DNA of 23,221 nucleotides, taken from positions 1 through 23,221 of the forward strand of contig CAMLIY010000016.1 in the NCBI GenBank assembly GCA_946480125.1. Reading direction: 5' to 3'. Made by a program: the position numbers and the translations under genes. Each line of letters opens with the position of its first letter. Position 1 is the stretch's first letter. This document shows positions 8,224 to 15,040 of the stretch, one piece after another. The stretch is from an uncultured Asticcacaulis sp. Lineage in GTDB: Bacteria; Pseudomonadota; Alphaproteobacteria; Caulobacterales; Caulobacteraceae. Under the pieces are notes generated by a model that worked only from the letters and a program-made list of their open reading frames with translations, had not been told where the DNA came from and searched no databases.

Positions 8224-8641
8224 TGGAACAGGTAAGTCAAACGACGGGATTGGCCCCATGCGTATTATGATCGTAGAAGACAACGAAGCCCTGGCCCAGA
8301 CCACGGGCTGGCTGGTTGAAATGATTGGCTATGAATATAAGCTGGCGGCCAACGGCAATGAAGCCATCGCCACCTATCCGGACTATAAACCCGATGTTTT
8401 CATGATTGATATCGGTCTGCCCGTCATGAATGGTTACGATCTGTGCCGGGAACTAAAATCACGCCCGGATACCCGCAATGCCGTCTTCATCGCCCAGACC
8501 GGCTGGGGCGAGGCGGAGCATCGACGCATGACGGCCGAAGCCGGCTTCGATCATCACCTGGTCAAGCCGCTTTATCTTGAAACCCTGGAAGCTATTCTGG
8601 GCGATATCGCCAAAGCGAAAACAGAAATCAGCTCATCTTGA
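8216..8641 (+). CDS. Single-domain response regulator (CheY-like receiver)
   Basis: A 141-residue protein consisting of one receiver domain without an output domain: acidic pocket IVEDNE (19-24), phosphoacceptor Asp65 in MIDIGLPVMNG and Lys117 in the HHLVKP motif. Its sequence closely follows the second receiver of the preceding kinase, sharing IAQTGWG and GFDHH, which points to duplication of that domain. GGAGA at 8203-8207 sits eight bases before the ATG at 8216, supporting that start over the internal ATG at 8258. It is the last gene of the operon and its final 14 bases overlap the convergent kinase gene. It probably acts as a phosphate sink or shuttle, or by protein-protein contact; the partner is not visible. 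Confidence 0.88.
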   Translation: MADGTGKSNDGIGPMRIMIVEDNEALAQTTGWLVEMIGYEYKLAANGNEAIATYPDYKPDVFMIDIGLPVMNGYDLCRELKSRPDTRNAVFIAQTGWGEAEHRRMTAEAGFDHHLVKPLYLETLEAILGDIAKAKTEISSS

Positions 8642-9881
8642 TTTGAAAACGGAAGCAGGCGCCGCCCAGTGGATCGGGACGGTGCTCATTCGCCGGCGCC
8701 AGCAAAAGGGCGCTGCCGTGGCCGGCTATAATCTGCTTTGTCAGGCTGAGGCCTACGCCGGTGCCGGTCGGCTTGGTTGAATAGAAGGGCATGAAAACCT
8801 GCTCTGCACTCTCAGGCGCAATGCCCTTGCCGGAATCCTCGATTTCGAACAATAAGGCGGCTGGCTGCGGTTTCAGCCGTAGCCTGACGCAGGGGGCAGG
8901 CCCTTCCATGGCGGCCATTTCCAGGGCTGCCTGCGCCCCATTATTTAGCAGGTTGGAAACCCCCAGCCACATCTGATCTTCATCCATCATGAGGGACAGG
9001 TCGTCCTCCAGGGCATCTGCCTCGAAGCGTACGCCTTTTTCACCCCACTGCGCCTCGAAACTCTCTATCAGAACCTCCAGCCACAGCTTTAATCCGCATG
9101 GCCGGATCACCGGCAGAGGCAGTCTTGTCAGGGCGCGATAAGCGTTGATAAAATCGGTCAGGCCCTCTGTGCGCGCCACCACGCGCTCCAGTGCCTTGGC
9201 CGCCATTGTGCGCGACTCAGGCGTATTGTCACCCAGAAGATCAAGGGCGCTTTTGCTCATTGAAGCCACCGGCGTCAGGGCATTCATCAGTTCATGGTTG
9301 AGTACTTTCAGCAGATCACGCAGGGCGCTGGCTTCGGCGGCGCGGACATCGGCAGAGATATCTGTGAGCACAGCCAGGTGGGACAGGTGGTTGTCCTCTT
9401 CCATTTCGGCCAGATGAACGGCGTAGGTCTGGCCCTTCCATTTGACTTGACTGCCGATGGTCGCCAGCCCGAGCGGGTCGGGCGCTTCGCCCAACAGCGC
9501 CTTGCGCGCCGAAACCGGGAGGGCGTAGGCGACGTCGAACAGGCTTCTGGCGGCGCGATTTACCGCGATGAGCTGGCCATTGCCGGGTTGCAGCAGAAGC
9601 GGGGAGGGCGTCTGGTCAAGCAATACCTGGAGGCGCCGGCGGCTGAGCTCGGAGGTGAAGGTGGTGCCAGGAAGGGTGCGCTTCAGCAGATCACGCCCCA
9701 GAAGCAACGCGCTTTTGCTAAGGCCGAGACCGGCCAGGGTGATGGCCCCCAGACCGCAGACGAGCGCACTGGCATACAGGCCGCGCGTCAGCGCCAGCCA
9801 TCCGATGGCGCCCAGAACGAAGACGCCGATTTGTGCCAGCAGGGGCCAGATAACAGGCGCAATGCGTAATTTAAAGGCCAT
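8628..9881 (-). CDS. NtrY-like membrane sensor histidine kinase
   Basis: A 417-residue kinase with two N-terminal membrane helices (about 11-30 and 36-56) joined by a very short loop, so it has almost no periplasmic sensor. A PAS-like segment (about 82-175) precedes a DHp domain with His196 in LNHELMNALTP, a form seen in NtrY-related kinases, and an HATPase with N314, DSGKG (349-353) and TGTGVGLSL. The start overlaps the upstream response regulator's end by 11 bases, so the two form a transcriptional unit. The gene order regulator-kinase divergent from an exporter matches clusters in other bacteria where the pair controls MacB-like transporters. Signal is unknown; the lack of a periplasmic domain suggests membrane or cytoplasmic sensing, or sensing through the transporter. 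Confidence 0.88.
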   Translation of the reverse strand: MAFKLRIAPVIWPLLAQIGVFVLGAIGWLALTRGLYASALVCGLGAITLAGLGLSKSALLLGRDLLKRTLPGTTFTSELSRRRLQVLLDQTPSPLLLQPGNGQLIAVNRAARSLFDVAYALPVSARKALLGEAPDPLGLATIGSQVKWKGQTYAVHLAEMEEDNHLSHLAVLTDISADVRAAEASALRDLLKVLNHELMNALTPVASMSKSALDLLGDNTPESRTMAAKALERVVARTEGLTDFINAYRALTRLPLPVIRPCGLKLWLEVLIESFEAQWGEKGVRFEADALEDDLSLMMDEDQMWLGVSNLLNNGAQAALEMAAMEGPAPCVRLRLKPQPAALLFEIEDSGKGIAPESAEQVFMPFYSTKPTGTGVGLSLTKQIIAGHGSALLLAPANEHRPDPLGGACFRFQIKMS

Positions 9882-10428
9882 GCTTTTCCATTCGGCGGTA
9901 AAGCGCGGCGCGGGTCACGCCAAGATCCCTGGCGGCTTGTGAAATGTTGAAGTGGTGACGGTTCAGCGCTTCACGAATCAGCTCTTTTTCCGAACGTTCC
10001 AGGTTTAAATCCTGAGGCAGCGGCGCGGCGGCTATGTGGCGCGGCGCCTCAAGCGCGGCCTTGATCGAGGCAATGAAGCGATCATTGTTCCATGGCTTGA
10101 CGACAAAATCCTGTGCTCCCATCCGCATCGCCTGGATGGCGATATTCATACCCGAATGGCCGGTCACCACGACGACGGGAAGCATAGGCGTCCTTATCAT
10201 TTGCTCGGTGAGAAAGTTGAGACCGGCCTCGCCCGAGGTGTCACCGCGTCGGTAATTGAGATCCAGCAGCAAGATGTCGACCACATGCGCCGACAGCATT
10301 TCACGCGCCTCTTCCGGGTTCTGGGCCTTGATGAGATTGAAGCCGTGGCGATGCAGAACCAGCGCCGCCGCGTCCAGGATATCGGCGTCGTCATCGAGAA
10401 AGAGGGCGGTCAGGGCGGGTTTGGGCAT
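9871..10428 (-). CDS. Response regulator with receiver and Fis-type HTH (no AAA+ domain)
   Basis: A 185-residue DNA-binding regulator. The receiver (about 6-125) has the acidic pocket LDDDAD, phosphoacceptor Asp56 in LLLDLNYRRGDTSG and Lys111 in VVKPW. A short linker joins it to a C-terminal Fis/NtrC-type helix-turn-helix (about 144-185), with ISQAARDLGVTRAALYRRM as recognition region. The LDLNYxRGxTSG receiver resembles NtrC-like regulators adjacent to MacB-type exporters, but the central sigma-54 ATPase is missing, giving the size of RegA/ActR/PrrA proteins. It is therefore expected to act with ordinary sigma-70-type polymerase. It is followed by its cognate kinase and is divergent from the exporter, which is the likely target. 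Close to certain as a regulator; targets are inferred. Confidence 0.9.
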   Translation of the reverse strand: MPKPALTALFLDDDADILDAAALVLHRHGFNLIKAQNPEEAREMLSAHVVDILLLDLNYRRGDTSGEAGLNFLTEQMIRTPMLPVVVVTGHSGMNIAIQAMRMGAQDFVVKPWNNDRFIASIKAALEAPRHIAAAPLPQDLNLERSEKELIREALNRHHFNISQAARDLGVTRAALYRRMEKHGL

Positions 10429-10545
10429 GTTCGAAAATGGACACTTTATGACAGGGCCTGGTCTCGATTTTTACCCATAATCAGCAAAAAGTCAAATAAA
10501 AATAGTGGTTTATGTCTATTGCAAAAGCTGTGTTAGCTTCTTACC
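10429..10545. promoter_or_regulatory. Divergent promoter region between regulator and exporter operons
   Basis: This 117-base AT-rich gap must hold the start signals for both the reverse regulator-kinase pair and the forward exporter operon. It contains the inverted repeat listed separately and an ATnTTCGAAnAT palindrome (10427-10438) overlapping the regulator start codon. I could not assign reliable -35/-10 boxes. The divergent arrangement makes it the likely binding region for the response regulator. Confidence 0.5.
10525..10539. repeat. Inverted repeat AAGCT-N5-AGCTT before the exporter operon
   Basis: A perfect five-base inverted repeat with a five-base spacer, ending six bases before the ATG of the membrane fusion protein gene. 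Dimeric Fis-type regulators bind such symmetric sites, so it is a candidate operator, although its position over the ribosome-binding area would fit repression or an mRNA hairpin better than activation. No clear Shine-Dalgarno sequence is seen here. Short arms mean it could be chance. Confidence 0.3.
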
Positions 10546-11838
10546 ATGCCCGATAGACCTCTCAATTCCACCATAACGGACCGCCGTATCGAAAAACCAT
10601 GGTGGCACAGACGGCCATTCCAGGTCGGGGGGGCAGTCATTGCCGCGGCCCTTCTTGTCGGCCTTGGTGTTATTTTCCTGCCCCCCTCCAATACGGTCAC
10701 CGTGGCTGCTGATACACTCGATACCGGCATCGTCACTCGTGCATCGTTCCAGGATTATATTGCCCTGCGCGCCGCTGTAGCGCCATTGGATATCATCTAT
10801 ATTACCGCTGAGACCAATGGCCGCGTCATCCATGTTGCGGCGTCAGATGGCATCATGGTCATGCCTGGACAACCCCTCGCCATGCTGGGCAATCCGGAGC
10901 TGACACTTGAGGTCTCGTCACGTGAGGCCGATATTTCCGCCCGCCTCAGCGACACCAACAACCAGCTGATGAACCTTCAAACCCAGCAGCAGGCGGGCGA
11001 ACAGGCGGTGGCCGATGTTACCTACGCCCTGCATAAGGCCGAGGAAGAACTGGCGAAACGTCAGATGCTGCGCGAGCATGGCGTATACAACGACGCCGCG
11101 GTACAGACCTATGTCGATGAAGTCGCTTACCAGAAACAGCGACTCGCCGCTTTAAAGGAACAGCAGGTCCAACAGGCGCAATTCTACATAAGTCAGCGCC
11201 AGCAGATTCTCGCCAGCGCCAATGATCTGCGTCAGAGCCGCGAGCAGGTCCGCAGCGGGCTCAAGGCTCTCAATCTCACCGCCCCGGTTCAGGGCCGGCT
11301 GACTGATTTCAATCTCAAGCCCGGCCAGGCCGTCAAGATGGGTGATCCACTCGGTGAGGTCGATTCCGAAGGCACATACAAGCTGAAAGCTGAGGTCGAT
11401 GAATTTTATTTGTCGCGCTTGTCGGTAGGGCTGACAGCCGTGGCCGATGTTCATGGCAAAGATATGCCGGTCCATATCAGCAAGGTGTTCCCACAGGTCA
11501 ATAATGGCCGCATCACGGTTGAGCTGGAATTTGAAGGCTCTATGCCGGTTGACTTGAAGCGGGGAGAAACCATCGATGTCCGTCTGTCGCTCGGCGCCAC
11601 AAAAATGGCCCTGCTGGCGCCTTCGGGTTCGTGGCTGAATGATACGGGCGGCAATTCGATTTTCGTTCTCAGTGCCAGCGGCGATAAGGCCAGTCGGCGC
11701 GTCATCACCATTGGACGTCGCAATCCGGAATATGTCGAAATCGTTTCAGGTCTTAAGCCTGGCGAACACATCATCACCGGCGGCACCACCAATCTTCTCA
11801 AGGCCCAACATCTTCGTCTCACCCATCATCAGTCCTGA
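10546..11838 (+). CDS. Membrane fusion (HlyD/MacA-like) subunit of ABC exporter
   Basis: A 430-residue periplasmic adaptor anchored by one N-terminal TM helix (about 27-46), with no lipoprotein cysteine. It has a barrel-sandwich/lipoyl first half near 85-125 (ITAETNGRVIHVAASDG), a helical hairpin rich in Gln and Glu (about 127-240) and the second lipoyl half LTAPVQGRLTDFNLKPGQ, followed by beta-barrel and membrane-proximal domains. Such subunits link an inner-membrane ABC pump to an outer-membrane channel; no TolC-like gene is in the window. It leads the exporter operon, with the ATPase 11 bases downstream. Substrate cannot be told from sequence. Overall resemblance is to MacA/YknX-type adaptors that pair with MacB-like permeases. 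Confidence 0.9.
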   Translation: MPDRPLNSTITDRRIEKPWWHRRPFQVGGAVIAAALLVGLGVIFLPPSNTVTVAADTLDTGIVTRASFQDYIALRAAVAPLDIIYITAETNGRVIHVAASDGIMVMPGQPLAMLGNPELTLEVSSREADISARLSDTNNQLMNLQTQQQAGEQAVADVTYALHKAEEELAKRQMLREHGVYNDAAVQTYVDEVAYQKQRLAALKEQQVQQAQFYISQRQQILASANDLRQSREQVRSGLKALNLTAPVQGRLTDFNLKPGQAVKMGDPLGEVDSEGTYKLKAEVDEFYLSRLSVGLTAVADVHGKDMPVHISKVFPQVNNGRITVELEFEGSMPVDLKRGETIDVRLSLGATKMALLAPSGSWLNDTGGNSIFVLSASGDKASRRVITIGRRNPEYVEIVSGLKPGEHIITGGTTNLLKAQHLRLTHHQS

Positions 11839-11849
11839 GCAACGCACAA

Positions 11850-12539
11850 ATGACCAACCTCATCGAACTTCAGAATATTACCCGCCTCTATCGTTCGGAC
11901 GAGGTCGAGACCACGGCCCTGCATAATATTTCATTGCACATCAAACGCGGCGAATTTGTTGCCATAATGGGGCCTTCGGGCTGCGGAAAATCGACCCTGC
12001 TCAATATCCTTGGCACCATCGATCGTCCGACCTCCGGGGCTTATCTGTTCGAAGGCGCGGACCTGGCGAAGATGAATGAAACCTGGCTGGCCAAGCACCG
12101 TGCCCGCCATCTTGGCTTCATCTTTCAGAGCTTCAATCTGGTGGACGATCTTACAATTTATGAAAACATTGAGCTGGGCCTGCTCTATCGCGGCGGAATC
12201 AAGGGGGGACGTCGGCAGGCGATCGAAGGCGCCATGGACCGTGTGGGCATCGCCCACCGCGCCCGCCATTTTCCGCATCAGCTCTCCGGCGGCCAGCAGC
12301 AACGCGCCGCCATCGCCCGCGCCATTGTCGGCCAGCCTGACCTGATCCTGGCGGATGAGCCGACCGGCAATCTCGATACAGAAAATGGGGCTCAGGTGAT
12401 GGATATACTGAAGGGCCTGAACCAGGCTGGCGCCACAATCATCATGGTCACACACTCGCAATCCCATGCCGACCAGGCCACCCGCCAGGTCGATATCCTT
12501 GATGGCCAGCTGGTTTCCTCCGTCGCTCAGGTGCTCTGA
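11850..12539 (+). CDS. ABC transporter ATPase (MacB/LolD-type)
   Basis: A 229-residue cytoplasmic ATP-binding subunit with every key motif: Walker [10 protein letters not shown] (41-49), Q-loop FQSFNL (92-97), signature [14 protein letters not shown] (145-158), Walker [13 protein letters not shown] (165-176) and switch His202. The EPTGNLD form is typical of the MacB/LolD/FtsE group, whose permeases use mechanotransmission rather than a classical channel. It sits between the adaptor and two permeases, 5 bases ahead of the first permease, and most likely powers both as a homodimer. LolD itself is unlikely, since the permeases are about 815 residues with a fused architecture and an adaptor is present. 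Confidence 0.93.
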   Translation: MTNLIELQNITRLYRSDEVETTALHNISLHIKRGEFVAIMGPSGCGKSTLLNILGTIDRPTSGAYLFEGADLAKMNETWLAKHRARHLGFIFQSFNLVDDLTIYENIELGLLYRGGIKGGRRQAIEGAMDRVGIAHRARHFPHQLSGGQQQRAAIARAIVGQPDLILADEPTGNLDTENGAQVMDILKGLNQAGATIIMVTHSQSHADQATRQVDILDGQLVSSVAQVL

Positions 12540-12544
12540 CGATC

Positions 12545-14998
12545 ATGTTCGCGTCGGCCCTTATCGCCTTTTACCGCTCGTTCCGCCGGCATCCGCTTTA
12601 TGCCGTGCTGAACCTGCTTGGCCTTAGTCTGGGCATCGCCGTGTTCATCGCCCTGTCGCTGTTTGTGCGCTTTGAAAACAGTTTCGAGACCTGGGTGCCG
12701 GACCGCGCCAAGATTGATCTGATCGGCACACAATTCTTCTTCCCCGGCATGTCTGAATCGGTCTGGCAAGTCTCCATGGGTGGATTGCTCGAAGAAATAC
12801 AGACGGACTATCCCCAGGTGCAGGGCACACGTGACCGTTCCCAGTCGGTTACGGTGCAGAAGGGGGATCAGATTTATACCGAACAGGTCGAACTGGTGGA
12901 TCGCAATTTTCTGACCTTCTTTGGTGTAAAGATGGTGTCGGGTGATCCGGTAACGGCCCTGTCCGAGCCGGGCCATATTGTGATTTCCGAGGCAATGTCG
13001 CGTAAATATTTTTCTACCACCCAGGTCATGGGCAAGACCTTGAGTCTAAGCGATAATATGGGGCGGCGGGCGTATATCATTAGTGGCGTAACGCAGGATT
13101 TGCCCCGAAACAGCGAATTCGTGCTGGATATCCTCACCCCCCTGACATCGGAACGCGTGGCAAAGGAACCTTTGTGGCGCCGATGGGGTATCGTGCAACT
13201 GGCCACCTATGTGAAATTCGAAACCCCGGCCCAGGCTGCGGCCTTTGGTCGTCAACTGGATGGCTTTGTTGACCGCCACGCCGGAGAGGCGCTGGATACC
13301 GACATCCCGCCGCACAAGCGCATGCATCTAAGCCTGATACCGCTGGCCGATGTGCATTTCATGGCGCCGAAATATCGCGCCACCGTGCTGTCCTTAGGCC
13401 TCGTCGGAATCGTGGCGTTCGCCTTGGCGGCAATCAACTATATCAATCTGGCGACCGCTCGGGCGGGTATGCGGGCGCGCGAGGTGGCGGTGCGCAAAAG
13501 TCTCGGGGCCACCCAGACTGCCCTGCGTCTTCAGTTCCTGATCGAAGCTGTGCTGATGAGTCTTCTGGCGGCCTTGCTCGCCCTGTCATTTGTTGAGCTC
13601 ACCCTGCCGGTAATCAATGCCGCCGGCGGATTGTTTTTGCGGGTTGATTATCTGCGTGACGCGTCATGGCTGGTAGCCCTGATCGGTGTGGTGACGGCGG
13701 CGGGTATAATCGCAGGTCTCTATCCGGCTTTTGTGCTGGCCGGCTTCCAGCCGGCGCAGGTACTGGCCTCTGCCCGCACGCCGGCGGGCGGGCGATTTGG
13801 CGTGCACGTGCGTGAAGCCCTGGTTGTGATTCAGTTTGCTCTCGTCACCGTGGCGCTGATCCTCACCCTGGGTTTTGTCCGGCAAATCCACCACATGAAA
13901 AATGAAGATCTCGGCTTCAGGCGTGGTTCTCTCCTGCTGGTTCAAGCCGATGCGGACACCTTGACCTCCGGTCAGCGCCAGTCGCTGACGGCGGCTTTCA
14001 AGGCGATGCCTCATGTCGGCAGTGTCACTGTCGCCCTGGGCGTGCCCGGCGACGACAGCACGATTGCAACCGGCGGCGCTTCCCCATTGGGGCGTAATAC
14101 AGATAACGGTCTGATGCCCACCCTATACTATAAGGTCACAGGACCGGACTATTTTACCACCTACGGGGCGCATCTGCTGGCTGGCCGTTTTCTCGATCAG
14201 GGGCACGGCGCTGACCAGATGGCAATGGCCGGTGTCCGGTCCCCAATGGAAAAACCGGACACTGTCACCAATGTGGTGCTTGATCGTCAGGCTGCGGCAC
14301 GCATGGGCTTTGCCTCGCCGTCGGAGGCGATCAACAAACTGCTGCTGGTGCGTGATCATCATAAAGTCCGCATAGTCGGTGTAATAGAAGGCATGCGCTT
14401 TAACTCGCCGCGTGAGCCGCGGCGCGCCACCCTTTACCTTTTTGATGGCAATCCCTGTCCGGATTTTGATGCCTCCATTCGTTATTCAGGTCTTTCCGAG
14501 GCCGAAATGCGGACTCAGGTGGCGACCGTGTGGCGTGATATCGCGCCGGATGTGCCACCGGAAATCAACAGCGCCGATGCCAGTCTTGACCATTACTACA
14601 AACCGGATCGAGACCGCTCGAACCTGTTTGGCATCGGCGCCGGTATCGTGGTGCTGATTGGCTGTATCGGGCTGTACGGCATGGCGGCTTTCAATACCTC
14701 GCGGCGGTCGCTGGAAATCGGCCTGCGCAAGGTGCTCGGCGCCTCGCGTGGCCAGGTGGTGCGGCTGCTGGTCTGGCAGTTCCTGCGTCCGGTCCTGCTG
14801 GCCAACCTGATCGCCTGGCCGCTCGCCTGGTGGCTGCTGAAAAGCTGGCTGTCGCAGTTCGATGACGCTATCGCCATGACGCCGGTTTATTTCCTGGCAC
14901 CTTCGGCCGCGGCGCTGCTGATCGCGCTGGTTACGGTGACTGGCCTGACCTTCATCACCGCCGGCACTGAGCCTGGCCGGGTTCTGCGTCATGACTGA
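12545..14998 (+). CDS. FtsX/MacB-type ABC permease, copy 1
   Basis: An 817-residue permease built as two FtsX-like units in one chain. TM1 is at about 21-43, followed by a large periplasmic MacB_PCD-type domain (about 45-275), TMs near 281-300, 330-352, 376-398 and 428-448, a second periplasmic domain (about 450-690), and TMs near 697-719, 741-765 and 781-803. Cytoplasmic coupling motifs ARAGMRAREVAVRKSLGAT and SLEIGLRKVLGAS follow TM2 and TM6, as in FtsX families. It is about twice the size of a single MacB membrane unit. The next gene is a clear paralogue throughout. Likely exports a peptide, lipid or antimicrobial compound, or acts as a sensing pump; the substrate is unknown. Confidence 0.9.
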   Translation: MFASALIAFYRSFRRHPLYAVLNLLGLSLGIAVFIALSLFVRFENSFETWVPDRAKIDLIGTQFFFPGMSESVWQVSMGGLLEEIQTDYPQVQGTRDRSQSVTVQKGDQIYTEQVELVDRNFLTFFGVKMVSGDPVTALSEPGHIVISEAMSRKYFSTTQVMGKTLSLSDNMGRRAYIISGVTQDLPRNSEFVLDILTPLTSERVAKEPLWRRWGIVQLATYVKFETPAQAAAFGRQLDGFVDRHAGEALDTDIPPHKRMHLSLIPLADVHFMAPKYRATVLSLGLVGIVAFALAAINYINLATARAGMRAREVAVRKSLGATQTALRLQFLIEAVLMSLLAALLALSFVELTLPVINAAGGLFLRVDYLRDASWLVALIGVVTAAGIIAGLYPAFVLAGFQPAQVLASARTPAGGRFGVHVREALVVIQFALVTVALILTLGFVRQIHHMKNEDLGFRRGSLLLVQADADTLTSGQRQSLTAAFKAMPHVGSVTVALGVPGDDSTIATGGASPLGRNTDNGLMPTLYYKVTGPDYFTTYGAHLLAGRFLDQGHGADQMAMAGVRSPMEKPDTVTNVVLDRQAAARMGFASPSEAINKLLLVRDHHKVRIVGVIEGMRFNSPREPRRATLYLFDGNPCPDFDASIRYSGLSEAEMRTQVATVWRDIAPDVPPEINSADASLDHYYKPDRDRSNLFGIGAGIVVLIGCIGLYGMAAFNTSRRSLEIGLRKVLGASRGQVVRLLVWQFLRPVLLANLIAWPLAWWLLKSWLSQFDDAIAMTPVYFLAPSAAALLIALVTVTGLTFITAGTEPGRVLRHD

Positions 14999-15040
14999 TC
15001 CTTGCCTGCGCCCTAACCTCTACAGGCCCGGAGGCCGCCA

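Noticed and set aside
10452..10460. CAGG-G-CCTG palindrome in the regulator-exporter gap
   Set aside because: Arms are only four bases and the flanks do not extend the symmetry, so it is within chance expectation.
10506..10523. Sigma-54-like promoter TGG...TTGCA before the exporter operon
   Set aside because: The gap between GG and GC is 12 bases instead of the required 10, the rest of the -24 element does not match, and the adjacent regulator lacks the ATPase domain needed to activate sigma-54.
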